This document shows, piece after piece, positions 45,458 through 59,459 of a stretch of DNA of 64,000 nt (position 1 is the first letter of the stretch; the number at the start of each line of letters is the position of its first letter). The notes under the pieces were generated by a model. It saw only the letters and a program-made list of their open reading frames with translations, was not told the origin of the DNA and did not search any database. This DNA is from Tigriopus japonicus (Eukaryota > Arthropoda > Copepoda > Harpacticoida > Harpacticidae), in assembly GCA_010645155.1 (NCBI GenBank), contig CM021317.1, positions 5,469,123 to 5,533,122 on the forward strand, in the 5' to 3' direction. The translations under genes were made by a program, and so were the position numbers.

Positions 45458-45679
45458 ATGAAGGTATGCGTGATCTAAGAGATGTCCAAGCTAAGCGAAA
45501 AAATGGGTTGCAATGGTGATTTAATTGAGATATCGTGAATATGGAGCTGTGCTCATTTTTCCCATTTATCAGACTTAAGTAGGTATCCATGTTTTTTGTA
45601 GGGTGTGCTGTTCTGCTTGCTGTTGAGCTCGAGTTGCCTTCAAGGGTGGGCTGGATTTAATTCCTACAGCTTTCAAAAG
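45458..45679 (+). CDS. Split signal peptide: start of a secreted protein, rest not found
   Basis: Exon 1 codes only ATG AAG (45458-45463) before donor gtatgc. Exon 2 (45602-45679) follows acceptor ttttttgtag and ends at donor gtaagc, both phase 0. Together they read MKGVLFCLLLSSSCLQGWAG followed by FNSYSFQK, a textbook signal peptide with likely cleavage after GWA. The ATG context is CATCAACATGA. Downstream exons could not be found in the following ~15 kb by eye. The product may be a neuropeptide or other small secreted protein; I cannot name it. Confidence 0.5.
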
Positions 45680-47980
45680 GTAAGCCAAATTTGAATAATG
45701 AAATCGTTAAAGGTTTTGAGCTTTGTGGAGGAAAAAATGTATAAAGAACTTTATCCTCGATTAAGCAAAGTAAATGTTGTGGAGAACGTTTGATGTGAAG
45801 AGTACTTATGTTGCAAAAAAAAATGTTGCATATTGGTGGGTCGAAAGAACACACAAAAATTGTTTAGGTATTATTTTAAGGAAAATATCAACATATGTGT
45901 GAATCATATTGGAAATAGGAGTCAAAATATCCTTAAAAAAGATTTTACCAACATACTATCAATAACTTGGGACAGAATTATTTATTAGTTCATGGAAAAA
46001 CACTTTTGTGAACCAAAAAATTAATGACGAGATAGATTTTACCTCTTATATTGTAAATAAACTATGAAGGCACGCAAATGACTAGTAAAATTGGAGAAAA
46101 AATAAATGCAATTTGGGTAGCATTGAATTGACTACGCAGGGATACTTCTACAATTTGTTTTTCCACTGATGATGACCGAAAAAGAACAAATTACGGTACA
46201 CTAGAAAGATAATTATTTCAAAAATTTCTGAGAGTAGATTCAAGAAAAGCAAATTTCTCATTGATGCTATTGAAGAAAAATATTTCTAGAGTTGTCTCGT
46301 ATCTCAAATTCGTCAAGAAAAGACTGAATCAATGCTTCACTTGTTTGGGAGCCAAAGAGAAATAATTTCAGTGAACAATGGTGCGGAAATGGGTAGCACA
46401 TTTGGAAATTTTCAAAAGTTAAGTATATTCTTCACGGCTTCTTTCAAACTTGAACCAGGATGGGCTCTAAAACAAATCGTTTTGACTTGTCATCTAAATA
46501 GACGCCAAAGACTTGAAACACGGAAAGTAGAAATTATCTTACTCAAAAGAGTACTTTACCTCGAGAACTGAGATCTTTATAATATCTTTCAAGCCACAAA
46601 TGGATAACGTTATTGAATGAAAGAAGAATCAGGATCTAATTGTCCTGGATGAAGCTTCTTTTAGTTGAGATGTATTTTTCACAATAGGACCCCAAGTTCC
46701 AATCGTCAGGGTTTAAATGTTATTGTTTACTGAATGCCGTGACATCAAGGAAAAATGGCGCTTATTGGCGTCTGCACTTCTTGTATAAACGGACTCTTAA
46801 CTTTGAATCGGAAAGACAATCAATGTTAAGTCCAATCGTCCAGAATTTCAAGTCCGGTTTTAAGCAATATTAGATGTAATCAAAAAAAGCAGGATCTACT
46901 TTTAGAAGGCCTAAATAAACTCAGCATTTTAGGATTTGGAAACATTTGCAAGGAAAATTGTTCTTCGAAATGGTCACCCGACCTTAAAAATGTTTGTTAT
47001 TGTTAAAAAAGGATTGATTTCAAAATATGATACCACTGTTGAAAGTTTTCTCCCGGTGAAAAAGCGTTTTAATTGCATTTTATAAAAAAAATAAGTATCC
47101 TTGATTGTCAGCCAAGCTCCAAGCTACGCTTAATGAAACTAAAGCTCATTATAAATTGAATTTGAGAAAGAACATCCGAGTCTAATTCAAAGTGAACGAT
47201 GGTTGTACAACATGCAAGAAAAATTAGCTCATTTCAGATCCACTTGCGATCCACTTGCCAAGTCGAACTTTTTCAAATCATTATTCCGATTTGTTCTTCC
47301 CGCATTCATATGATGCACTTCTGAATTCACTTGAATGGATTCCTTTCATGAAAAGCTAAGAGAAAGACATGGAAATAATTAGTACCGGCCAGATCCCCAT
47401 AAAGATTTTCCTCTAACATCTCAGTAGGAGTGCCGAATCATCTCCAATCTTTTTACACCACCACACCATCTATGTATCTATCTGTCTATATATCCATCCA
47501 GCTGCCTCTGGACTTCATAAGCCACTTTGCTAATGAAGACACTTGAGATAGAGTGGTGACCACAAAAGAAGACATCAGCTTGGATGGTTGTTGGTTTGAA
47601 GTAGACAACAGAAGGAAGTGAAAAGACTCAATTCAATTTGGCATGCACCATTGAAGTTGGATATCATGGGGATTTCTCTCTCAGAGTAAAAGAAGATGTG
47701 CGAGTGTGATTTTTATGTGATGAGATTCTTGCGGTCAAAGTCGATTAGGAATTGCAAATTAGAGTGGTTCATGATCCATTTCCGACTTATTGAACTGGTT
47801 TTAAGGCTCTAGTGAGTGCTTGATTACGGATCGAATTGATATATTCGAATAAATCCTTCATTTAGATGTAGATTAGCGGTTAGGTTACGTTTTGGACACC
47901 ACAGGCAAACTTCCCAATATAATAATTTCCTGTTCCTCGAACATCAAATATGATTCCAAACAAAGGGTTTATTAACTAAC

Positions 47981-48084
47981 CGAGACCCAAAGTGGCGAAA
48001 GTGTATTTCCTGCTAAAATGAACCATGAAAATCGAGCCAACCAATTGACCCATAAAAAGGAACCACATCGAGCACAAGAAATAT
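47981..48084 (-). CDS. Isolated membrane exon, possible MFS transporter fragment
   Basis: An acceptor (ttgtgttag) and donor (gttagt) bound a 104-bp open exon of 34 codons, with one base left over on each side. It reads a hydrophobic helix and then MGQLVGSIFMVHFSRK, reminiscent of the loop between helices 2 and 3 of major facilitator transporters (G..xGS....SRK). No partner exons were recognised nearby. It may be a pseudogene fragment. Confidence 0.3.
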
Positions 48085-51000
48085 CTAACACAAGTCAAAG
48101 AGAAGTAATTAAAATTATTCATTTCCTGAGAAATAACATTCATTAAAATCCTGGACATGCTCGTGACCAAAGTCCAAATTCCAATACCAAAAGTGTTTGA
48201 CCGCAACCAAGCGGTTTGGTGATAAAAACCGTTTCGAGGACTGGGAATAAAAACATTTCCACGATGAGTTCTCAATCAATATCCGAAAAGCAAAACAGGA
48301 AAATTTGATACCATCATAAATACTTCAAAAAAGGCTACAATTGCATCAATATTAACACTAATAAAACGCGGGAGCATCGCTCCCCACTCCAAAAACTGAG
48401 CCTGATAGGTTAAATATTGGACCCCTGAGGATTAATACCAAAAGTAGCTTTGGATGATGGGGGCCCAGAAGTGCCCTCCAAATCAACTGAAATGACTTGT
48501 CAATTCAAACCGCATTGAGGGATTTTGATGTTTTGATACATTCCGACGGCATCATCCGAACTCAAACGGATCACATAACCCCTCAACGTTTTAAAGGAAT
48601 AATTTGTCATCTATTGCCAATTGGATATGGTTCATTAGAGTTTACTCTTTCTTCGTATTGCCCCCCTTCGCTCAAGATATATCAAAGGGTGCTCACTGAA
48701 TCATGCCTTCAAGGAACATCTCACACTGGTCACGCTTCATTCCATCCAGTTGAGCTGACAATTTTGCTTAGGGATGCTCATTAATATTAAGCGTGGTCGA
48801 TCATTTGCCCAATAGGTCGCTATACACCCTTTACCTTACGCAACTTTAAGCACACGTAAGAATCAACGGCAAAATTGATCAGTCGTGCTGAAAAACCTCA
48901 GGGTGTCCGTTGTTTATTTTCGATTGAAATTGAAACTATTGCAAAAGGGGAGGGCGACGCATCCAAAATTGGTTTACTCGCAAACAGTCCGACGAGTAGG
49001 TTCAGTAGGTTCATGGCTTTTGGATGAATTCAATTTGCAGGCGAAGGTTGTGGCATGAAGTAGTCTGATCAAAAATTTGGTCGCATGGACCCAACCAAAA
49101 CAGAAAATAATTATACAAACCTCACCAGTTCCGAAATGATGCATGACTAGTGTCGTTTTAAATGTACATTAGGAGTGCCAAGCATCTTTATTGTTCTAGG
49201 CAAGCAATGTCACGACATGCTTCTGCACTGCATGTGTTGTCAATACCAGACATGGGGTTATTAACATCAGTCACACCAACCTGCTAAGATTACGTGCATG
49301 AACAATTGTGATACTGGCTACCAGGCTTAAGATTAAGAGGGGCTAGAGACGGATGTTGTCATTTTGACCCTCGAGCAATGACCTAATCGTTGTAGATTGT
49401 GGCTGCTAATGAGTCTATTTAGTATACTAACATGACACTGACCTTTTGAAGAAGGGCTGAGATAAAGTTAGTTGTCCAAATGATGAAGAATGTTTGTAAA
49501 GAGTGCTATTTCCATGCAATCGAATAAGGATGTTTCAAATCTGCAGAGTTCTTAAGGTTTATATCATTTCAAATCAAACAATCAATACCATATATTTCAG
49601 ATATTGGATCAGATTATAGATATTCCTGGCAAGCGCATAGGGGCCAGTAGCAAATAGCTCACACTGAATCCCATTGTTGTGACTTCCGTTTGTTTCAAGG
49701 CATAGGTTGCTCCTTCTTTAGAAACAGAGCTCAGATGCTAAATCTTCAAGGTGGATAACTGCCAAATAGTATCTATCTCAATCATCAACCCACAAGGGAA
49801 TTCAGCTCAAGTATCACCCTTAAGTGTCAATTGTTTGGCAAAGACTCTCATGCAATATCTTAAACTGGTGTGAACTGACCCGAGGGTTCAGCACTACTTC
49901 ATTGTGCAAAAACAATCGCTCGACATAAAAGTCAACTTAATTGTCACAGTCTTAGATTTATGACTCAATGACTTGTAGTGTCACCATTCCCTTGTTCATT
50001 GAGCTTGCTCTTCACCATCTCATCCTTTCTAGTTCTGTGGTTCTCTGTGACCTTGGAGTGTGACCACTTATTTCCTTCAATTCCGCCAAGAAAGCTATTA
50101 ATTAGGTGTTTTGAGGCAATTACAAGTGGACTCAACCATTTTGCGTGGGTTTAACAATACGGAAGGACAATATAGCATGGTTATTGCCATCATTTAGAGA
50201 TGAAAGGTGCCTTTTAGAACGCTAGCAACTTAGATTGATTGGATCCGACCTAGCAATTACGCTTTTCCTTGCTTTTCACAATCGCTTTACACGTGCATGA
50301 ACCCCGCTCACTCATTCCACATTCAAGGCAAAATCAATCGAGAATGCCAATTTTTATGACTTGAATTATGTTCATTCATGCTCGATCAATCCCGAGCAAC
50401 CTTACCTATTGAGGTCATCGTTTAATCAACTGTCTGGTCCAGTCCATCCAGTTGTCCGTCCCTCTGCATACATTCAGTACAATGTCCGTATCAATGTTTA
50501 TGTGTACTTGTCAGCAGATCCGAGTCCACGATGAAATGTTAGTACATTTGGTTTGTGGATTACCCGACAAGATGCATCGGGGGTGATTGAATTAATCGTC
50601 TCGAGAAGTCCTCTTCTGAGAATGAAAAGCTGAATGGTTGCCGCAGTTTATTGTGGTTGCCCACAACCAGCTCGTCGTTCCTCCGAACAATCTTCCTTCT
50701 AACCATTCAAGAACCGTATTGTACCTCCATTTGAGCTCAACAGGCTGGTGATTTGAACGATGCGAAACGCTGATCTTGTCAAGAGGGATCTCGCCAATAT
50801 CACGGTGTCATCATGGACTACTTAGTGCCCAGTTTCTTATGATGTATATAATAAAAAAATAGGTTCCAGAATTTTAAATCGGGTAGAAATTGAATTTATT
50901 CACAACTGGTATTCGTTAGTAAAACAAATATTTTGACAATGTTAATGATTTATTTAATCAGCGGCCCCTTAAATGGTTTGATAATCCAAATATTTGACCA

Positions 51001-53445
51001 AATTTAAATGTTGATTTGGAAGTTACCCAAAAATGCAATTTAGAAGATAGAATACCATCATTCTAAGAAGTCCTCGATTTTGAGGGTTTTTTACTGGTTC
51101 GACCCAATGATGTCATGAGCTTTGCACGATCGAATAAGGGCAACGGTTGATTTTAGGTGAGTTAATGGTGATTGATACAAATTTGGAGACGATCCATTGT
51201 CCAAAGTTATGTCAGAGATTCGAGACAAGAGACATCATCAAGGAGCTAACGAGAGGTGATGCCGTTGGTGTTGATTATCAGTTTACCCGTTTTTTAGACC
51301 TTGATTCATCGGGGGGTCGACTTTCGTACCGAATCAAGAAGCCTTGAGTTAAACAAGGGCGTTCTCAGAAGCAAATACCAATGATTGGGTTTGGTACACA
51401 TTGGTGCTAGTTATGTCGCTCTAGGTTCGACTATTTTGATGGTCCTCACGGCGTAATGGAGTCTCATTTACCTAACAATGGTAATTATATTCAATAGCTT
51501 CCAAACCCAAATTGAATTGACACACACAGAGGAGTCATTCATGTGTATGGAAATGCGGAAACAAATGGACTCGACCATTGCATTATGAGTTGAACGGTTT
51601 CCGTTTCGAGATGATTCTCGATTTTTGCCTCCTTCTTCTCGTTCTCGGCCTGATTGAAAAAATCCCTTACATGGGTCATTTCCTCCCATCTAATCTGCTC
51701 ATGAGCCCCCATTTAGTTTTGAGATTTGAGCTCGCTTCACTCACTTGAACGTAAATAGAAAGATCAGGTGGATGAGGTTAAAAAACGGCGTTTACCCAGA
51801 TTTAAGCATTAAATTGTCACTTGCCAAAAGACGACCTTGACTTCTTAATGTTCCAACTTGGTTGTAAGCCAATGTTTGGCGTCATGAATTTGCGCTTGGA
51901 CTTTGGCTGGCAGCCCATTGAGTTACCTCCAACCAACAACCAACCTCCAACCGGGCAACGAAGATCAGCAGGATTTATTGTAAATGCTCCCAATGATCAG
52001 CTGGAGCCTTCCTTCATCCATATTCCGGCAGAAACAAACGCGAGAGTGCTGTTACATGTCAACTTGGCGAGAATCTCTGTCCTCGATAGTCTTTGACTGA
52101 ACAGCTCAAAGCCTATTCGAACTTGGAGTGCTACTCTACCAAGAAACCCCGATGATGACTATTGTTGGAGCACTTTATAAAGGAAGGAAGCGTCTAGTCG
52201 GTCACAGGATCATTTATGAACAAGCAACTCTGTGATTTTTATTGTTGCTTGTTTGTTGCAATTAGGTACGTTTATGACGATTAAATTACTTTATGAAGCC
52301 CCCCCTTGACCTCCACGTGGTAAATGCTCAAATATGTAAATGTAATTTTAACTTCTTGGAAAGTGGTCATTGTTGGTAAATACAATGAGATTTCAACATT
52401 AGTAAATTTGACACAAACCTGCCCCATAGATAAGCCATTATCAAGGTCTGGCCAAAAGTGCTTACGTGTTTCAATGACAAGCATGAACAATCAATATTAA
52501 CCTTAACGGCACTACTCACATAGTATATAGTTCTCTCGCCAAGATGACATTTGGACGTCTCCTCGAAGAAATTATGGCGAGTCTATACAAAAGGCGAGTT
52601 CTAATTACAAACTCCGCTTCGGGTGATTTTCACAAGTCGCTTCCGCGACTTTCATCAAATAGTATGCATGGGCCAATGTCCTCGTGTTCATCAGGGGGTT
52701 CAGTGTCGTTGTTGTAAGAAGTCGCGAGTCAAGATTTTCCTGAGGAACCCGCTTTTCAAGGAGTTAATTAAGTCACTCAATAGAAGACCCCGAGATTGTG
52801 GCCACTCGTCCGTTCATCAAACACTGAGAAGGGGCTTTTATGAAAGAGAAAAAACGACACCTTTTGGCCATTATCCAAGTATCATGAGCTCCAGCCACTC
52901 GTCCGAATATATTGCTTGTCATGATGTCGGAAAAAATTAAGCCCAACCAAGCTTTTATGGGATTTTATGAGCCAATTCTAGGCCTAGCCGGTCAAATGAC
53001 CGTTTCGTTTCCACATTAGAGCATCATTGACGTCCCTAATTGGATGTTCCTTGGATGGGGATCGATTTTTATATTATCGGGTCACGAAGGTCACTTAATA
53101 AGAGTTGGGTTGTAAAAGGTTGGGCCGGAAAAGAGTCTTATTAAAACAGTTCTAAGGGTTGGGTTGAATTCTTGGGAATATGTTGGAACCTTAATAGATA
53201 TGTCCCAGTTCGTTTCCCCTCGAGGTTGTCAATCTAAGAATTTGAGTGATGGTTCTGAAGGATGTCCTCCAGGGGTTTCTGTTGGCTCGTGCATGAGAGG
53301 TGGGTGAAAAAAAAATTGATATGTTGGATTTAATGACTAAGCGAGTTAGTTGTTGGGGATTTGGCACGGCAACTAGCTCCAGAAACGGAATCGCTGAAAC
53401 AATTAGATCATCCTGGAGTAATAAGGATAATGATCTCTGTGTCTT

Positions 53446-53470
53446 ATGATGATGATGATGATGATGATGA
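53446..53470. repeat. (ATG)8 microsatellite
   Basis: Eight uninterrupted ATG/GAT units in the gene-poor region; not in an ORF. Confidence 0.9.
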
Positions 53471-56400
53471 CCTGTGCTGATTGTATGGAAAAATTAATGT
53501 TCGAACAGGCTTGCAATGGTTTCCATGTTTGTTTTGCTTTGGTAAAAAAAGTTGTAAAACAAGAGATGTTGTTTTACGTCGACACTGGCTTTTGGTGCAA
53601 ATAAGAAAATGGACGTTAAATTGAATAAAAATTCACATTCAAAGAAATTGCCAGGATCAAACAACTTGAAATCTTGTGAGGTGAAATTAGAGCCTTGCAT
53701 TTGTTCCTGATAGGAGAACAACATCGAGAGCACCTTTATTGCGACTCTAACTTGAATTCAACTGAGTTCAATTTGGAAATGATGAGCCGTTTCCGCGAAC
53801 GTGGAATTTTATTCCATATAATGTCATCATCGTTTTATTTTCACTAAATACCCGTCTCTATAAATCAGGCATCAAGTTGTTGTGTTTTCTTAATGATAAA
53901 CAGGCCAATCCGAAGATAATTCTTGTGGAATGAGGAAGTTGATGCGTATTTATGTGAGAGAGTGGGGTTGTAAAGCATCTCTATTTAGGATTTTACGAGT
54001 CAAACACAATTAGCATCAAGGGTTCTCAGAGCATCAGCAAACACTCTCATCATGTTGTCAAAGTGAGTAATTTTCCACTCAATGTTCTTTACAACCATAT
54101 CAAAGAACAAGTCATATCAAGCCAATGTTGAGAGGCTAGGATTAAAACGGTGTGGTTTTTATGGGGGCGTTGGTCCATCCAATATCAACTTCATGCCCGC
54201 CCATAAAGTCTTGATCTAACCACAGGCTGAATTATTATTAGTGCCTTTATCATCTTGTTCCGTAACACTATCATCAATTCCCCATTTGTATCCATGTCGT
54301 ACTTTGATTACGCAGAAGGATTCTAGAGATATACCAAAATCTATGAACAGATTTCCATCACTTTTTTCAGCCATCTTAACGATGCCGAATCTCGCGTCAG
54401 ACAATTATTGAATGCCCATATACTGTAGACATGATAGTGCTCTTTAGCCCCAAGTTATTCCTACTTGGGGATAGGAATGGTTAATGCATTCGCCTTTAAT
54501 GGTTGAATATTTCGTCTGTCTGTCTCACAAACACCTTTTTTCAAAGCCTTCGTATCAGATGGGCTCCATAAAGTGGATCAAGATCAAGAGTACTACTGGA
54601 TTCCCATCTGTGACCGGAACAGAAACAAATCCAGGATTAATTACTTGGTTGGAAGTTTGGAAGCTCTCAGTGGTCTCGCTCCTTTATTGAATTGTGGTCG
54701 ATGGTTTGTTCGGCTCATTTTTCACGAATGAATCACCTCATTCCACAACTTTTAGCGGTTCAATTCTATCCATTTTATTCTCACCTGTTGATACACCACC
54801 TCAACAAGTTTTGAATCTAAAATAACCACGTTGTTAGACTCCAGTTTGAGACACTCATGTTTTCGTTGTCAAGAAGCTGCCAGTCCTTATTTTGATCTCG
54901 TTTTGCTAGCCATTTCAACGCAAATATAGTATGTGTATCGTACATGGCGAATGTATATGGTCGAAGGAAGGGAACCACTGAATATTACGGTCCCCTTCCA
55001 GAATCCAAAGACAGATTCGATGCCATGCTGGTTTTGGCCAGGTTTGCTGCGTGTCATTCTGAATTGATGGGAGGGGATGAACAAGGGTGGTGTTTATTGA
55101 AATCATTGTTGATGGTTCCTATTTTTCAACTCCATTTGTTGATAGCTTTGTAACTCGATGACTAGATCCACAAACAAGACAGAGGAATATCAGGCCCCCA
55201 CTTAAAGAAAAAAGTTGGAATCGATCGACGTTTCATCTGTGGGAAGGAAATGCTAAAAATGAGGCCTGGTGAAGAACCCATTTTCTATCAACTGATCGTG
55301 ATTGATCAAATTGTTTCCTTGAATCAAGTTCTCGATGGGCGTGCATGATGAACCCTGCAGCACTCCTTCCATCGCACAATTCTCTCAAATAAGTCATGAC
55401 ATGGTGGGTTTGCCGTCCCAAGTCTCATTAGTCATTAGGGACTACCACCACAACCAATCAGTACACCATCCATCCATCCGAGTCATGAGATTCGCAAAAA
55501 TATTAATGATAACAGTAATCACGCCAGGCCTAATACCGTGTCCACTTAAACGAGCATAAGTTTTCAGACGCCGTAACAAAATGGCACGACATTAATAGCG
55601 AGCTACAAAAGTCATGGATACGACCATATGTGCCTATAATGCCTGCCCACTTTCATGCGAACTTGATGGGCTTTTAAGTAGGTTAATTACGGTCACATTT
55701 GGACAGACGCACTCAGAGGTAAGGCAATTTTTACGCCTGCGAATTAAAGTCCTGTTTTGACGTAAAGGGCGACCCACGAATGCTGAAACGACAAACGCTT
55801 CTGGTTTCGTTTGTTTGTTGGAAAAAACGGAAAGGTTTGCCCTGTCAACTTGGACATCTGAGCTACAATTTGAATTGTTAGTTGGCATAAATGATTCATG
55901 TAAGTTTTGATTTGATTGGCACATGATTGAATTGCACGAACTCTACCATTGTGTCATTGTTTTTCGTGAATTTGTTTTGTCACATCGATGCCACTTAAAT
56001 TTGAGTTTGAAGTCTCACAGGATTAGTTGAAGTACACGTTTAAGCCATTACAATACAGTTAACAACAAAAGCAGTGACATGTAAAATGACAAGGTTTTTT
56101 TTGTACACCTCTTCAAACCTTTTTTCTGTGCATGTTTCTTAGCGTGTTGTTCGGGACACTTCGGGGCATTGTTGATGAACCAAAATTTCGGTTTCAGCCA
56201 TGCTCATTAAACCAAGAGCAGACTATCTGTGTAATGAATAAAGTTTTCGAAGAACCATATGGTGCTGCCAAAAAAATGGAATTTTAATCGCAATTGTGAA
56301 CCATCTTATATATTGCAGAAGCTACACAGCTCTTCGAAACTGCATATTTCGGATGATTTTTTTTCAAATTTTGTTACAGCCAAGAGACATACTATTGCGC

Positions 56401-59207
56401 ATTTTTTCCGCCAAAACTCTTCTTAGTCCCTGTGGTTAATCACTCCAACAAGTAGGATGAAATTTTATTCTTGTCAAAAGGAAAAATAATCATCTAAAGA
56501 TATCTGGAAAATAATGAGTTATTTTTTTCTTTTTCGACAAGCATTGCAAAGGAATCAAAACCCTTTTCTAATCCCTCCTGATTTTTTCATTACTAAAAAT
56601 CTGCTATACCAATTTTTCATTCAGAAATTTCGATAGAGGGATGAATAATTTAGCCATCAACTGTATATTGAACTGTGGTTCCGGTTACCGTACATCTATC
56701 TCCTTCAATGGAATAGAAACGTAAACACTGCCAAGAGGCAAGTTCTATCTGCCTCTGACAGCAGACGAGCAAATGTGCTACTAAGGAGTTGGATGAAGAT
56801 GATTGCATTTTTGATTGAGGAAATGAGTAAGTATGTTGTGAGAGTTGTGCTTTTTTGTGCAGCCATCAGTGTCAATTAGAATTCCAGTCACAGACAGAAA
56901 CTCAACTTTTTTTATTCTTCTTCTACCATCACCTCCAGCGCACTCATAAGTCACCACATTCGCTTGCAAAGATAGTTTATCAACGCCAGTAATGAATGTA
57001 TCATGGTGATGGGTCAAAAAGAGGCCCTTCGGTGATGACCTCATAGCCTCATCAAGTCCATTTGGCATTTCCTTGTCTCTCATTTGCCTTTAAGAGCCAA
57101 TCTAAAAGCGTCATCAAGATCGTCATCCATTTTGAGTCAATTTTGAACTTTGAAATGAACGAAGATTCCTCGATTATGCACCTCAAATTGACTTGTGAAG
57201 GGATCGAACACATATGGTATATGCGTTGAAGAGCTGGCATTGCCAAGAAAGTATTTGCAAGACACATGATCGGCCAATAAATCTCGTCGTCGAGGCATAT
57301 TTGAGTGAGTGAGCGGGACCTGAAGTATGTCTATCCTCGCCTCTGTGGGAAATTCATTTGAGCCCTATTCATTCTCAGGAGCTCAGAACATTGGCAGTTC
57401 AAATTGAAGATGTCAGGGTCGTCTAATTGACTAAAAGTGCCTTCAAAGGATTCACTGAGTCTCTCATTCAATATAAGAACAGAGCCTCTTTTTTTCTAAG
57501 CATGCAAATCTTTTTCCGCTCTCCTCTTCAGTGTGATGCATCATGGGAAGATCAAATTCCTACGTCCTTTCACTAATCCTTATTGAGCAGGTCCACAAGT
57601 TTTTTACCAATTGAGAAGGTCAAGGGTAGCCATAAAGAGATTCTCTCAGACTTAATATTCATAATTGACTTGTAATTGCAAATGGCGTGTTAGGGGTAAT
57701 TTTAGGAGCGACAGGCCGCCAACTCTTATTAGTTCCTAATGGTTGCTGTGAATCTTGAAGAAAACTTCCGGAGGAATTTTGGAAGGTGTTTGATCTTGAA
57801 CGTCTCTTGTCAGGAATGCCAAATGGTTTCATGATAGAGATCTTTGATGGGAATGAGGAGTTCAAGGAGACCCTCATTTGATTTGGTTTATTGCAATGTG
57901 AAATCTTAGACTAATGAGGGGGAGCGGGATTTTTTGGGGGGCGGGACCGGGAATAAGCATGCATCAAATGTCAGGGCTGATCCTCCTCCCTCATTCTCAA
58001 GTTCAAGAAAACACATTAGACTCGGTGCGATACGACGAACAATTGCCAATAAATCCTCGTTACCAATTTCCGATGGCATTTGCAGAAATATTAATTGCCG
58101 GTACTATTCAACGGCAAAATAAACTGCCGATGCAATTTGGCATGACGTATGTAGTACTTTGACTCGTGTTTGAGACGACAAGAAATAACGATACTCTCAT
58201 CCGGTCTATTTAACACTTCGAAAAGTGGTCTAAAAGACGGCTCTGAGCTTTTTATTCTTTTTGATGACTCATTTATCTGAAGAATGCTTAACCTAAACCT
58301 AGAGGTAACTTTGATTCCTTTCAAAGATGACAGTGCGAAACAGAAGTGATTGTTCTCATTGCCCACTTTTTTTCTTTTTTTTCTTTTAATAGAGTTTTCA
58401 AATCACATGAAAAATGTAATTAAATGCAATTATCTCCTCCCTGTGCAAAAGAGGTTGGGATCAACCCCAAATCTATGTCAATTAAGTTTTATTCAATGCA
58501 CTCCTGTTTTTGATATTGAAATTACGTAATTTTAATGTAAACAAAGGCTTCCTTTTCAGAACAAATTAGATATATTCCAAGTCCACTTTTAAGACCCCTT
58601 ATATCCCAAGTAAAGGGAAAAACTGGCTATATATTGTCATTACGAATCGAGTGAATATTTGCAAACCATGCTCCTTTGATAAATCGTTTTGCCTCATCCC
58701 TCCGTAAGTCCCTCGCGCGAAATATGATCGACTAATTTTACAAATACGTTCTACAAATAGGGCAAAATCATACGATACTTAGCCCCCTATTGTAAAAAAG
58801 GTAAAGTTGTTATTCCAAAGGCCTCAAATTGTCGAACGAAACGCTCAAAGTCAGGTGACGAAATTAGGAATTCCCTACAATTAAGTTAGTCACAAGACTC
58901 AAATGAATGAAAAAAACTTCCCTCGATCGGCTCTTAGCCTATTTGGGAGTTTTTTTGACACTTGGTCTACCAAAGATTCGACTTGGGATCTAATTGAGTC
59001 GGAACTAGGGTGAGAAGAAATCTCAAGGCTTCCGATACCTGAATTCAATCGATCACCCTGTCTGACAGGAAATCACCGGAAACAATCACCTGGAAATTGG
59101 ATTTGAAATCAATCTGAAGATCAAATAATCATGCATAAGTTGGTGTTTAAACACATGGTGTTGTTCTTCACCTCGAGGACAGTTAGACCTAGTCAAGAAT
59201 CTTCATT

Positions 59208-59459
59208 TTAATGGCTTCCGTTATCCACAAGCCCATCAAAGTGAGTGCTTACAATGCGTAATGCATCTGAAAGAAGATCGCCAAATGGCGCTTTTGTCCA
59301 ATCTTTGGTCATTTGGCAGAAATAATGGAGTGCATGCCCAAACATATTGTTGATGAGACTTCTGAAAGTGGTCGTCAATCCATCCTCTTCAACCAAACTC
59401 ATCTCACATGTAGCTGTTTGTGACCCAGACATCATTAAGAAGCATCTTGCAAAACTCAT
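59208..59459 (-). CDS. Small hypothetical ORF
   Basis: 83 codons from ATG to stop on the minus strand, with a mixed composition (CEMSLVEEDGL, WTKAPFGDLL) that looks more protein-like than its neighbours. No family, signal peptide or splice support. It could be a terminal exon, a gene relic or chance. Confidence 0.2.
   Translation of the reverse strand: MSFARCFLMMSGSQTATCEMSLVEEDGLTTTFRSLINNMFGHALHYFCQMTKDWTKAPFGDLLSDALRIVSTHFDGLVDNGSH

Noticed and set aside
48497..48784. 95-codon plus-strand ORF in the gene-poor region
   Set aside because: Mixed composition but no recognisable motif, signal peptide or splice-site context; may be a repeat relic.
51147..51347. Open frame after a tttag acceptor as the third exon of the secreted-protein gene
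   Set aside because: It needs a one-base overhang from the previous exon, while the signal-peptide exon ends in phase 0.
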